Part shown: positions 1-9,860 of the stretch, piece after piece
How the letters are laid out: every line of letters begins with the position of its first letter
Position numbering within the stretch: the stretch's first letter is position 1
NCBI GenBank assembly: GCA_012960755.1
Contig: DUAT01000061.1
Span: 66,125 to 128,046, forward strand
Source: Gammaproteobacteria bacterium
GTDB lineage: Bacteria; Pseudomonadota; Gammaproteobacteria; Pseudomonadales; Azotimanducaceae_A
Direction of reading: 5' to 3'
DNA: 61,922 nt
Position numbers and translations under genes: made by a program
The notes under the pieces: model-generated
Seen by the model: the letters and a program-made list of their open reading frames with translations, nothing else
The model's database searches: none
Told to the model about the DNA's origin: nothing

Positions 1-4
1 CAAA

Positions 5-273
5 TTTCGGCTTTGCGCAGCAAAACGAAATCGCCATAAACCCAAACTCTCGAAATAACCAAATTTCGGCTTTGCGCTAGCAAAACGAAACGGGTCTCGA
101 CACAACCCTTGTTTTAGCCCAGACCAATTTCGGCTTGCGCAGCAAACGAAATAATTCTCGAGATAAACCCTCCTACTCAAAAAAATTCCGCCTTCGCATC
201 AGCAAAACGAAACATTACCCGACACAATCCACTTTTAGCCCAAACCAATTTCGGCTTGCGCAGCAAAACGAAA
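5..273. repeat. Tandem array of five imperfect palindromes, about 61-bp period
   Basis: Five copies of a 24-27 bp imperfect palindrome lie at 5-30, 64-90, 128-151, 186-212 and 249-273. Each has a TTTCG left arm, a GC-rich centre around TTGCGCAGCAAA, and a CGAAA right arm. Start-to-start distances are 59, 64, 58 and 63 bases. The linkers are not unique: alternate linkers resemble each other (ctcgacacaaccc with ccgacacaatcc; ctcgagataaaccctcc with ttcgagacaaaccctcc), so the true unit is about 121 bp. The array lies just downstream of the purA stop and continues past the left edge of the window. Each copy could fold into an RNA hairpin on either strand. Function is unknown. Confidence 0.85.
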
Positions 274-320
274 CAACGTTCGAGACAAACCCTCCGAAAG
301 CTCCAACACCAAACCTGCCC

Positions 321-1577
<1,257 letters not shown>

Positions 1578-1635
1578 TTAAAAAATTCCGTTACCATTCC
1601 GCTAAAAAAAATGGCGCCCAAAGAACCTAGGGAAC

Positions 1636-2832
1636 CTAGATATCCACCAGTTGCCATTGACCATTTCGTTCAATAATCTGTTTCGTACAGCCTTCAACGC
1701 TATCCTCAACCACAATATACCCTTTGGCCCTAAGCTCACAGATCTTTTGCCAGCGTCCTACGACGACATGTGAAACATTGCGTGAAACATCACCAGACTC
1801 ACCTTCGTTCAATACCGGCGCAGCTATTTTGTGAGTGGTTTGCGGGGCAATCTCGATCAGTGTGGCAAGGGTTTTTAAATCGATATCGAAGCCCGTAGCG
1901 CCACGCGCCCGGCCAAATACTTCGCCTACATCGTCGTATCGGCCCCCTTTTGCCACACGCCGTCCTGCTGATCTTAAAAATGCCGCAAAGACAATACCCG
2001 TATGGTAGTTGTAGCCACGCAGTTCACTCAGGTCGTAGTAGATGTCGAGACTCTTAAAACGCTCCGTGAGTCCTTTTGCGACTGCTTCGAGATTATCCAG
2101 TCTTTCCAGCAGCGCTGGATAATTCGAGAACAACTGTCTGGCTTTGACCAGCACCACTGCATCGCCACATAGGGTGGGTAAACTTGTCACCAGTTCCGCC
2201 ATGTCCCTGGACAGTCCCAGGGACAATACCCTTTCACTCAAGTCCGGCAGTGCCTTACTCTGGATCAGATCAAACAGCGCCTCTTCGTCAACTTCAGACA
2301 GATCTGCCATTTGTACCAGTTGGCGAAAAATACCCACATCCCCCAGCTCAATATGTGGGCTTGTGTTTGAGATGGCGTTCACGGATTCGGTCATCAAGCT
2401 GACGATTTCCAGGTCACCTGCGCGACCCGTATCGCCGAATAACTCAGCACCGACACTAATAGGTGTGCGAGAAGCGAGCATATTGTCTGCCTTGGCATGC
2501 AGCACCGTCCCGGCGTAGCACAATCGAACATTGCCTGGCTGATTCAAACTGTGGGCATCAATCCGGGCCACCTGGGGTGTAATGTCTGCCCGAATACCCA
2601 TCATTCGGCCCGACACCTGATCTGTCACCTTAAATGTCTTGAGATCAAGATCTGTCCCTGTGCCCGTTAACAGGGATTCCAGAAATTCCACCATTGGCGG
2701 AATAACCAACTGATAGCCCCATGTCTGAAACTGGTCCAGTAACTGCCGCCGGACAGCTTCAAGCTTCTGTGCCTCGGGAGGCAGTACCTCCTCCACACCG
2801 TCAGGAAGAAGCCATCGATCTACAATGCTCAT
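1636..2832 (-). CDS. hisZ: ATP phosphoribosyltransferase regulatory subunit HisZ
   Basis: HisZ is a catalytically inactive paralogue of histidyl-tRNA synthetase. It pairs with short-form HisG to make the ATP phosphoribosyltransferase that opens histidine synthesis and gives feedback control. The 398-residue product begins MSIVDRWLLPDGVEEVLPPE and shows class II synthetase-like features such as TFKVTDQVSGRMMGIRADIT and a C-terminal GGRYDDVGEVFGR segment, but no anticodon-binding domain. A GAGA Shine-Dalgarno lies 7 bases before the ATG. It sits between a DUF2065 gene and purA, its usual neighbours. Its presence implies a short-form HisG elsewhere, not visible here. Confidence 0.93.
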   Translation of the reverse strand: MSIVDRWLLPDGVEEVLPPEAQKLEAVRRQLLDQFQTWGYQLVIPPMVEFLESLLTGTGTDLDLKTFKVTDQVSGRMMGIRADITPQVARIDAHSLNQPGNVRLCYAGTVLHAKADNMLASRTPISVGAELFGDTGRAGDLEIVSLMTESVNAISNTSPHIELGDVGIFRQLVQMADLSEVDEEALFDLIQSKALPDLSERVLSLGLSRDMAELVTSLPTLCGDAVVLVKARQLFSNYPALLERLDNLEAVAKGLTERFKSLDIYYDLSELRGYNYHTGIVFAAFLRSAGRRVAKGGRYDDVGEVFGRARGATGFDIDLKTLATLIEIAPQTTHKIAAPVLNEGESGDVSRNVSHVVVGRWQKICELRAKGYIVVEDSVEGCTKQIIERNGQWQLVDI

Positions 2833-2865
2833 TTCAATCTCTTTTTTTAACGATCCAGGGAACCA

Positions 2866-3051
2866 CTAATTAATCAGGTACAGGCAGCCGGTACCAATCA
2901 CCATACTGGAGAAACCAATAATACGCATCGTCCTGTCGTCAATCCCGGCCAATAACGCAACCATCTCTTTCCACCTGCGCGGATATAAAAAGGGGACAAT
3001 CCCTTCAATGACAAGCACCAGACACAACGCGATCCCCAATTCATGCCACAT
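2866..3051 (-). CDS. DUF2065 (YjeT-like) small inner-membrane protein
   Basis: The 61-residue product MWHELGIALCLVLVIEGIVP... has two hydrophobic segments, about residues 4-23 and 43-60, joined by a short basic and acidic loop (PRRWKEM). Length, sequence and position between hflC and hisZ-purA match the DUF2065/YjeT family, found next to hflC in most gammaproteobacteria. It is probably an inner-membrane protein with a short cytoplasmic or periplasmic loop; function is unknown. A terminator-like hairpin separates it from hflC, so it may depend on read-through or its own promoter. Confidence 0.85.
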   Translation of the reverse strand: MWHELGIALCLVLVIEGIVPFLYPRRWKEMVALLAGIDDRTMRIIGFSSMVIGTGCLYLIN

Positions 3052-3123
3052 TATTTATTCCCGCAAAGGCGCGGCAATGTATCCGTAATTGAATGGCCCC
3101 GGCGCCCGACTACATGCAAGCTC

Positions 3124-3154
3124 AAAAAAAAACCGGAAGCGAGCCCCGGTTTTT
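3124..3154 (-). terminator. Intrinsic terminator after hflC
   Basis: On the minus strand an AAAACCGG / CCGGTTTT stem encloses a 9-base loop (GGCTCGCTT) and runs into an uninterrupted T tract. It begins 17 bases after the hflC stop codon. The stem is flanked by A on one side and T on the other, so it could also stop plus-strand transcripts, but no plus-strand gene ends here. It should terminate part of the hfq-hflKC transcript before DUF2065, hisZ and purA. Confidence 0.8.
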
Positions 3155-3170
3155 AGGTCTCTATCACGCT

Positions 3171-4040
3171 TCACTGGATGCTCTTGTTCAGATACCTGAA
3201 AAAATCACTATCAGGCTGGATCAACAGAACATCCCCTTTGCTGGAAAACGTTCTTCTGTACGCCTGCATACTCCGGTAGAACTTATAGAACTCCTTGTCC
3301 TTAGTGAACGCGGCGGCATAAATCCGGGCAGACTCTGCATCGCCTTCACCCCTGAGTACTTCGGCGTCTGAATACGCTTCAGCGAGAATAATCTGTCGCT
3401 GTTTCTCGGCATCGGCGCGAATGCCTTCTGCAAGCTCCTGACCCTGGGCACGATGCTCGCGAGCCTCAATATCGCGCTCGGTATTCATTCTTGCGTACAC
3501 GGATTGGCTCACCTCCGGTGGAAGATCAATTTTCTTTACGCGCACATCAATCACTTCGACACCTAATCCTGTCTGGGCAACCACGTCCAGATTCTCTGTG
3601 AGAATCTTCATCAACAGATCTCGTTCACCGGAAATTACTTCATGCAAGCTCCGGGTAGCAATTTCGTTCCGCAGCCCATTGTTGATTCGCTGTCGTAACA
3701 GGGAGTCTATTCGTGTTCCATCGCCCGATGTTGATGTGTAAAAGGTCTCAGCATTGATCACACGAAATTTCGCGAAGGAGTCAACGACTACAAATTTCTT
3801 TTCCAGGGTAAGGAATCGCTCGGGTGCTGCGTCCAGCGTCTGGACCCGGGCGTCGAACTTTCGTACCTCGTTGATAAATGGTTTCTTGAAATGTAATCCG
3901 GGATCAACGTCACTGCGCACAACCCTGCCGAATTCGAGCAGAACCGCACGCTCCAATTCAGTCACCACAAAGACCGAATTGGAACCCAACACCGCCAGTA
4001 ATAAAACAACAAAAGCTAAAACAAATCCTTTAGTAGACAT
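3171..4040 (-). CDS. hflC: FtsH protease modulator HflC
   Basis: HflC is a type II inner-membrane SPFH/stomatin-family protein. With HflK it forms a large periplasmic cage around FtsH and modulates degradation of membrane proteins. The 289-residue product has one N-terminal membrane helix (about 7-27, FVLAFVVLLLAVLGSNSVFV), an SPFH/band-7 domain (about 25-200), a charged helical segment rich in E, R, Q and A, and a C-terminal region. The start overlaps the hflK stop by one base (TAATG), implying translational coupling. An intrinsic terminator follows. Length is a little shorter than the 334 residues of E. coli, mainly in the middle. Confidence 0.95.
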   Translation of the reverse strand: MSTKGFVLAFVVLLLAVLGSNSVFVVTELERAVLLEFGRVVRSDVDPGLHFKKPFINEVRKFDARVQTLDAAPERFLTLEKKFVVVDSFAKFRVINAETFYTSTSGDGTRIDSLLRQRINNGLRNEIATRSLHEVISGERDLLMKILTENLDVVAQTGLGVEVIDVRVKKIDLPPEVSQSVYARMNTERDIEAREHRAQGQELAEGIRADAEKQRQIILAEAYSDAEVLRGEGDAESARIYAAAFTKDKEFYKFYRSMQAYRRTFSSKGDVLLIQPDSDFFRYLNKSIQ

Positions 4041-5188
4041 TAGTTTCTATCCCTCCTGCTAAGGGCCCGACTACCGGAATCAACACTACTGGGCGAGCCG
4101 TTGGAAAAATTGGACCCCCTCCCAGAACTGGGGCCGGAACCCGAACTTTCCATAATTTTGTCCAGGGGCAGGTAAAGCAGATTATTACCCCCATCCACAT
4201 CGATCATGATTTTGGTGCTGTTAGACATCACTGATTCAAGCGTATCGATGTATATCCTCTCCCGGGTAACTTCCGGTGCCAGTCGGTACTCGGCATATAG
4301 CTTGTTGAATCTTTCCGCTTCACCTTTCGCCTGGGCAATCGTGCTTTGTTTGTAACCTTCAGCTTCTTCGAGGAATCGTCGCGCTTCACCGCGTGCTTCC
4401 GGGACAATCTGGTTTGCGAAGGCGTCAGCCTCGTTTCTAACCCGGACCTCATCTTCCCGGGCCTTGATCACATCATCAAACGCAGCCTGGACTGCGTCCG
4501 GCGCAGCCGTTTCATCGATATTAACCTGACTGACTTCGATACCCGTGCCATACCTATTCATATAGGTTTGAATTCGACCCTTGACCCTCTGTCCAAGCTC
4601 AGCGCGACCTTCGGTCAGAACGTCATTCATCACTGCACTACCGACTTCGTGACGAAGCGCACTTTCAGTCGCATTACGCAGGCTATCCGCCGGGTTCTTA
4701 ACAGCTAAGAGGTATTTTTTTACATCAGAAATAACGTACTGCACCGTCATGTTGACTTTGACGATGTTCTCGTCCTCGGTCAGCATTTCAGAACCAACGC
4801 GAAGATCCCTGACGCGAGTGACATTTGCCTTCAATACGTTGTCGATACCCGGTGCATTCCAGTGCAGGCCAGGGGTTACAACGTTTTCCAGGGCCTTGCC
4901 GAAACGCAGTACAACGCCACGTTCCTGCTCGTCAACCGTGTAGGTGCCCATGGCACCCCAGACGATAAGCAGGGCAACCGCGAGCAGGCCAAACATCTTC
5001 CAGCTAAACCCCATCGATGTACCAGCACCACCGCCCGAGCCACTTTTTTTGCTGCCAAACATTTGCGACAAATTATTCTGCAACTTTCGAAATGCCTCAT
5101 CCAGGTCAGGGGGACCTTGATCATCCCGGTTACCCCAGGGATCTTTTCCACCCTGGTCGTTACCGCCCCCAGGTTCATTCCATGCCAT
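4040..5188 (-). CDS. hflK: FtsH protease modulator HflK
   Basis: HflK is the partner of HflC in the HflKC-FtsH complex. The 382-residue product begins MAWNEPGGGNDQGGKDPWG, a Gly/Asn/Asp-rich cytoplasmic N-terminus typical of HflK, followed by one membrane helix (about 76-95), an SPFH domain with VDEQERGVVLRFGK, and a Gly/Ser-rich tail. An in-frame ATG at 5251 exists, but the ATG at 5188 has a GGAGA Shine-Dalgarno 7 bases upstream and gives the family N-terminus, so I use it. hflX lies upstream (96-base gap) and hflC overlaps downstream. Confidence 0.95.
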   Translation of the reverse strand: MAWNEPGGGNDQGGKDPWGNRDDQGPPDLDEAFRKLQNNLSQMFGSKKSGSGGGAGTSMGFSWKMFGLLAVALLIVWGAMGTYTVDEQERGVVLRFGKALENVVTPGLHWNAPGIDNVLKANVTRVRDLRVGSEMLTEDENIVKVNMTVQYVISDVKKYLLAVKNPADSLRNATESALRHEVGSAVMNDVLTEGRAELGQRVKGRIQTYMNRYGTGIEVSQVNIDETAAPDAVQAAFDDVIKAREDEVRVRNEADAFANQIVPEARGEARRFLEEAEGYKQSTIAQAKGEAERFNKLYAEYRLAPEVTRERIYIDTLESVMSNSTKIMIDVDGGNNLLYLPLDKIMESSGSGPSSGRGSNFSNGSPSSVDSGSRALSRRDRN

Positions 5189-5284
5189 AACAGTCTCCGT
5201 AAAAGTATTCTTGATAAAACAAAGGCGCCATTTTCCCACTTTTACTGGCAATAGTCATACCTTTGTCATCTGTTTCAATTGTCG

Positions 5285-6652
5285 TCAAGCAATCTGCTTA
5301 CTCGTCTCAAGCCAATCCCTTGCCGGACTGCTGTCGAGACCGCTTTCGAGACCGCTTTCGAGACATAGGTAAGAGATATCCAACCCTGCCTTGTTAGCCA
5401 GACGCTTCAGGCTACTCGCCTCGATCCGGACGTGCATTTTTAACGTGCCGTCCTCTTCAACTTCTTCAGCGACCACGGCGCCCAGGGCAAATAACTGCGC
5501 TCTCATCCCGCCATGTTTCGGTGCCAGTCTCAACGTGGTATCCACAATCTGGCGCGAGACTAAGTCACTGATCGCAACCAGCAGAGCCTCCAGACCATCA
5601 CCGTGTAAACCTGACAGCCAGACACGAACCGGCAGACCCTTACCGTCACGATCTACTCCCGGTTTTTTATCAATAAGATCAATTTTGCTGTAAATCAATA
5701 ACTGGGGCACCTTTTCTGCCCCAATCTCTGCGAGTACTGTATTGACCTCCTGCATATGGAGTGCCCGATCATTCGCAGAGGCATCAACTACATGCAACAA
5801 CAGGTCAGCCTGTTTAACCTCTTCGAGCGTTGCTTGAAAGGCATCGATTAGGCCATGGGGTAACTGTCGAATAAACCCCACCGTATCCGACAGTATCGCT
5901 TTTCCGATCACCGGCAGTTCCAGTTGTCGCATTGTCGGGTCGAGGGTCGCGAACAACTGATCGGCTGCGCGTACATCAGATTCGCACAGATTATTAAAGA
6001 GCGTGGACTTGCCCGCATTAGTATACCCCACCAGGGAAACAGTGCGGATATCTGCTTTTTGTCGGCCTCGCCGATTTTGCTTGCGTTGTTTACGTACTCT
6101 GTTCAAACGCTGGTTGATACTCTTGATGCGGTTCCCCAGCATCCTCTGGTCAGACTCGAGCTGGGTTTCACCAGCACCGGTCACGCCCATCGCTGCGCCC
6201 TGGCCCCGACCCGAACCACCACGTTGTCTGTCAAGGTGGGTCCAGCCCCGAACCAGGCGGGTTGAGGCATGTCGCAATTGAGCCAGTTCAACCTGCAACT
6301 TACCCTCATGGGTGCGGGCTCTCTGGGCGAATATATTGAGAATTAACCCGGTACGACCAAGAACCCGACACTGAAGAGACGCCTCCAGATTACGTTCCTG
6401 GGTTGGGCTCAATTCCTGATCAAACAAAATTAGTACGGCACCCACATCGTTGGCGAGTTGCCTGATTTCCTCGAGTTTGCCAGAGCCGACATAAGTCTTC
6501 GGGTCCGGGTATCTTTTCTTCGCAGTCAGCTCAGAAACAGGTTCCAGGCCCGCAGAAACAGCCAGTTCCCGCAATTCTTCGATTGTGGAACCCTCTACCT
6601 CGATATGAACGAGTAGCGTCTGTGTGCCAGCTTCCGGTCTTTCAAAGAACAA
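5285..6652 (-). CDS. hflX: Ribosome-associated GTPase HflX
   Basis: HflX is an Obg-like GTPase that binds the 50S subunit and splits stalled or stressed 70S ribosomes. The 455-residue product has an N-terminal nucleotide-binding domain, the GGSGRGQGAAMGVTGAGETQ linker, and a G domain with P-loop GYTNAGKSTLFN, switch II DTVGFIRQLPH and YSKIDLID as the G4-like motif. The C-terminus carries a short tandem repeat: about 5335-5365 contains two to three copies of a 12-base unit (GAGACCGCTTTC) encoding ESGLESGLDS. It lies 29 bases after hfq in the normal order. Confidence 0.95.
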   Translation of the reverse strand: MFFERPEAGTQTLLVHIEVEGSTIEELRELAVSAGLEPVSELTAKKRYPDPKTYVGSGKLEEIRQLANDVGAVLILFDQELSPTQERNLEASLQCRVLGRTGLILNIFAQRARTHEGKLQVELAQLRHASTRLVRGWTHLDRQRGGSGRGQGAAMGVTGAGETQLESDQRMLGNRIKSINQRLNRVRKQRKQNRRGRQKADIRTVSLVGYTNAGKSTLFNNLCESDVRAADQLFATLDPTMRQLELPVIGKAILSDTVGFIRQLPHGLIDAFQATLEEVKQADLLLHVVDASANDRALHMQEVNTVLAEIGAEKVPQLLIYSKIDLIDKKPGVDRDGKGLPVRVWLSGLHGDGLEALLVAISDLVSRQIVDTTLRLAPKHGGMRAQLFALGAVVAEEVEEDGTLKMHVRIEASSLKRLANKAGLDISYLCLESGLESGLDSSPARDWLETSKQIA

Positions 6653-6681
6653 ATAATTAACCTTGGCCGATTAAAGCGACC

Positions 6682-6927
6682 TTAATCTTCTGATTCGTCA
6701 TCACCTGGCATGGCAGGCATTTTTACGTTTCTGGAAGGAACAACGGTTGAAATGGCTGATTTGTAAATCATTTGATTCACCGTGTTCCGAAGCAGGATTA
6801 CAAACTGGTCAAACGATTCGATCTGCCCTTGTAGCTTGATACCACTGACCAAATAAATGGAAACTGGAACCCTGTCTTTCCTTAATTGGTTCAAGAAAGG
6901 GTCTTGTAGTGACTGCCCTTTTGACAT
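6682..6927 (-). CDS. hfq: RNA chaperone Hfq
   Basis: Hfq is the hexameric Sm-like chaperone that pairs small RNAs with mRNAs. The 81-residue product starts [20 protein letters not shown] and has Sm1 ([17 protein letters not shown]) and Sm2 motifs and a short acidic tail (PGDDESED). The ATG at 6927 has an AAGGAG Shine-Dalgarno 6 bases upstream; a longer frame opening at 6948 lacks that support. Most Hfq proteins read YKHAIST in Sm2, but codons here give YKSAIST: the His that helps form the proximal uridine pocket (His57 in E. coli) is Ser. Codons around it are otherwise normal. Confidence 0.96.
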   Translation of the reverse strand: MSKGQSLQDPFLNQLRKDRVPVSIYLVSGIKLQGQIESFDQFVILLRNTVNQMIYKSAISTVVPSRNVKMPAMPGDDESED

Positions 6928-7048
6928 GTGACTCTCCTTGTTCCCCAAAAACTTGGGGTTGCCGAATAAAATTTATCGACGATAATAAGTGCGCAGGTTT
7001 CTTTGTACTTTTAATACAGGGCATGGCTCAGACGCCTGAAAATCCAAC

Positions 7049-8011
7049 CTACCCGCCTAATATGCTGCTTACATCGATGATTTTCAAGGCCTCCGAGGCA
7101 TTCGGGGCTGCTATTTGCTGCAATCCTTGCCAACTCCTGAGCCAGGTGAACTGTCGCTTGGCTAACTGTCGTGTGGCGATAATCGCTTTTTCAGTCATCG
7201 TCTCATAGTCAACTTCACCAGCGAGGTACGACCACACCTGTCTGTAGCCTACCGCCTTGAGGCAAGGCAGCCCTGCCTGCAGATCTCCCCGGTCATACAA
7301 CTGTTTAACTTCATCGACGAGGCCAGCTGCGAGCATCTGCTGAAACCGGGCCCTGATGGCCTCGTGAAGTTTCTGCCGATTGGTTGGAATCACCGCAATT
7401 TCCAGCAAATCAAAGGGACAGGCTACCATCTCCTCTTGCTGCCATTCGGTCATGGGTTTACCTGTAATTTCAAATACTTCCAGCGCACGCTGTAATCGTT
7501 GCGGATCATTAATATGAATCCTGAGTGCCGCTTCTGGATCAACTTCTGCGAGCCGTTGATGTACCGCATTCCATCCTTTTTCAGCGGCGAACTGGACGAT
7601 CTCTGATCGTATGGCCTCGTTCGCCCTGGGGAGAACGGCCAGTCCTTCCTTCAACGCCTTAAAGTACAACATAGACCCTCCAACCAGAATCGGTATCCGG
7701 TTCCGTGCCATGATTTCACCTGCCAGCCGGATGGCATCGTGGCGAAAGTCAGCGGCGGAGTATGGATCGATGGGATCCCGTATATCAATCAGGTGGTGAG
7801 GTATTTCTGCCAATAGTCCGGGTTCGGGCTTCGCAGTGCCAATGTCCATGCCCTTGTAGACCAGTGCGGAGTCCACACTGATAATTTCATAGGGACCGGT
7901 TCGGGCCAATTCAACAGCCAGGGCAGACTTGCCACTGGCGGTTGGACCCATGATACATATGACCCCAGATGGCTTTTTCCCGAGTTGCTCTTTCACGATT
8001 TGTTCGTTCAA
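7049..8011 (-). CDS. miaA: tRNA dimethylallyltransferase MiaA
   Basis: MiaA transfers dimethylallyl from DMAPP to A37 of tRNAs reading UNN codons. The P-loop is MGPTASGKSALAVEL, followed by the family's ISVDSALVYKGMDIGTAKP, HHLIDIRDP and LVGGSMLYFKAL motifs. The start is unsettled. Upstream ATGs at 8128 and 8089 would overlap mutL by more than 60 bases, and there is no ATG between the mutL stop (8022) and the P-loop. TTG at 8011 or GTG at 7996 give N-termini of normal length (20 and 15 residues before MGPT), neither with a strong Shine-Dalgarno. I give TTG 8011, probably coupled to mutL translation. Confidence 0.92.
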   Translation of the reverse strand: MNEQIVKEQLGKKPSGVICIMGPTASGKSALAVELARTGPYEIISVDSALVYKGMDIGTAKPEPGLLAEIPHHLIDIRDPIDPYSAADFRHDAIRLAGEIMARNRIPILVGGSMLYFKALKEGLAVLPRANEAIRSEIVQFAAEKGWNAVHQRLAEVDPEAALRIHINDPQRLQRALEVFEITGKPMTEWQQEEMVACPFDLLEIAVIPTNRQKLHEAIRARFQQMLAAGLVDEVKQLYDRGDLQAGLPCLKAVGYRQVWSYLAGEVDYETMTEKAIIATRQLAKRQFTWLRSWQGLQQIAAPNASEALKIIDVSSILGG

Positions 8012-8021
8012 GATGTCGGAA

Positions 8022-9830
8022 TTATCTGCCCCTAAGAAAGAGGCTATCCAGTTCGGCAATAGACTGCTCAGCCCAGGTCGGCCTGCCATGATTGCACTGT
8101 CCACTACGCTCGGTTTCTTCCATATCACGCAGCAGTGCGTTCATCTCGGGAATAGTGAGTCGCCGATTGGCCCTGACCGAGCCATGACATGCCATGGTCG
8201 ACAGAATTTCATCCCGATGCTGCGTCACCCGCGCAGTGGAACCATATTCAATCAGATCTGCCAGCACATCACGGATCAGGGGTTCAGCACCGGTGCTATT
8301 CAGCATCGCCGGGATCGCCCGCACCATAATAGACTCGTCTGACGCCTGCTGCAGGTCCAAACCAAGCTTCAACAATTCTGATTGATGGTATTCGGCAGCG
8401 GCACACTCTTGTTCGCTGACGGAAATGGACAACGGTACCAGCAATGGCTGCATCTTAACGCCCTCACCATCACTGGCTCGTTTCATTCTTTCGTAGGTAA
8501 TCCGCTCATGTGCTGCGTGCATATCAACGATCACCATCCCGCGTGAATTTTGCGCGAGAATGTAAATACCATGTAACTGCGCGACCGCATAACCCAGCGG
8601 AGGGACGTCCCCATCCACCATGGGGAGCGCAGGGTCAGATGTGATGTCTGAACCTTCCGGTGTCTGCAGTAGCTTGCCATACAATGCAGATTGTTCCCGA
8701 ATACCGGTATTCATGCCGCGGCTCCAGCCACCGCTGCCGGTTCGGAAACTCATATTGGATTGCACCGGTGTTGCTTCTGACCCCGGCTGAACAACATCGG
8801 TTGACTCCGGCCTGACTTCAGCCAGAGCACGATGAATTGCACGAAACAGGAAATCATGTACCTGGCGGCTCTCCCGGAAACGAACCTCATTTTTTGTCGG
8901 GTGTACATTCACGTCAACGGTTCTAGGTTCTAGTTCAAAAAACAACGCAAACACTGGATGCCGTCCATGGTAAAGCACATCCTGGTAACCCTGCTTCACT
9001 GCATGGGTCACCAATTTGTCGCGAATCACCCGGCCATTTACATAGAAATACTGCTGATCTGCCTGGCTCCGGGAATAGGTTGGCAGACCAATCCAGCCTT
9101 TTAAACGCATACCGTTTTCACTACTGCCCTGATCTTCTTCCAGGTAGATCGAATTCTCCAGGAAAGATTTCCCAAACACCGAGGCAACTCGCTGCAAAGT
9201 GTCAGCTTCTGATTTCGCCGCTATGTATTGACGAACTGACTTGCCATTGTGCTGCAGGGTAATCATCACATCCGTATGGCTCAGGCTGACCTTACGAATC
9301 ACGTCTTCAATCTTCTGCATTTCCGTTTTGGTCGTTCTGAGGAACTTTCTGCGGGCTGGCGTGTTAAAGAACAGGTCCTTGACTTCGACCGTCGTTCCCC
9401 TGGGATGAGGTGCCGGTGAAACAGTCGCTTTCATATCGGACCCGCTCACCGTAATGCACCAGCCGTTCTCTGCTTCAGCTGTTACGTTACTGGTTAACGT
9501 CAGACGAGCAACCGATGCCATGGATGCAAGCGCTTCCCCCCTGAAACCCAGGGTTTTGACGGCTTCCAAATCACCGACATCAATAATTTTGCTGGTTGCA
9601 TGTCGGCTTAGTGCAAGTGTTAGGTCATCCGGGTGAACACCGTTGCCATCGTCAGTAATGCGAATTAATTTTGTACCGCCAGCCTCAATATTAATACTGA
9701 TTCTCTTACTGTTTGCATCCAGGCTGTTTTCCAGCAGTTCCTTAACCACGGATGCTGGTCGTTCTACCACCTCCCCTGCAGCAATCTGGTTGGACAAGCG
9801 AGCATTGAGTTGTAGGATTCTGTGGTTCAT
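8022..9830 (-). CDS. mutL: DNA mismatch repair protein MutL, endonuclease type
   Basis: MutL links MutS mismatch recognition to strand removal. The 602-residue product has the GHKL ATPase domain (AAGEVVERPASVVKELLEN, DDGNGV, TLGFRGEAL) in about the first 330 residues and a C-terminal dimerisation domain. Unlike E. coli MutL, the C-terminus carries metal-site motifs of endonucleolytic MutL: DMHAAHERITYE near residue 436 (canonical DQHA with Gln replaced by Met), ACHGSVR near 547 and CNHGRP near 577. This suggests a nicking MutL and no need for MutH, as in Pseudomonas. amiB is 30 bases upstream; miaA follows at once. Confidence 0.95.
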   Translation of the reverse strand: MNHRILQLNARLSNQIAAGEVVERPASVVKELLENSLDANSKRISINIEAGGTKLIRITDDGNGVHPDDLTLALSRHATSKIIDVGDLEAVKTLGFRGEALASMASVARLTLTSNVTAEAENGWCITVSGSDMKATVSPAPHPRGTTVEVKDLFFNTPARRKFLRTTKTEMQKIEDVIRKVSLSHTDVMITLQHNGKSVRQYIAAKSEADTLQRVASVFGKSFLENSIYLEEDQGSSENGMRLKGWIGLPTYSRSQADQQYFYVNGRVIRDKLVTHAVKQGYQDVLYHGRHPVFALFFELEPRTVDVNVHPTKNEVRFRESRQVHDFLFRAIHRALAEVRPESTDVVQPGSEATPVQSNMSFRTGSGGWSRGMNTGIREQSALYGKLLQTPEGSDITSDPALPMVDGDVPPLGYAVAQLHGIYILAQNSRGMVIVDMHAAHERITYERMKRASDGEGVKMQPLLVPLSISVSEQECAAAEYHQSELLKLGLDLQQASDESIMVRAIPAMLNSTGAEPLIRDVLADLIEYGSTARVTQHRDEILSTMACHGSVRANRRLTIPEMNALLRDMEETERSGQCNHGRPTWAEQSIAELDSLFLRGR

Positions 9831-9860
9831 AGCTAGTGTAAGGAAATAGATTCGTGAGAG

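Noticed and set aside
1..280. CRISPR-like repeat-spacer array
   Set aside because: Repeats vary in length and sequence between copies, and the spacers are similar to each other in an alternating pattern, so they are not acquired unique spacers. No cas gene is in the window.
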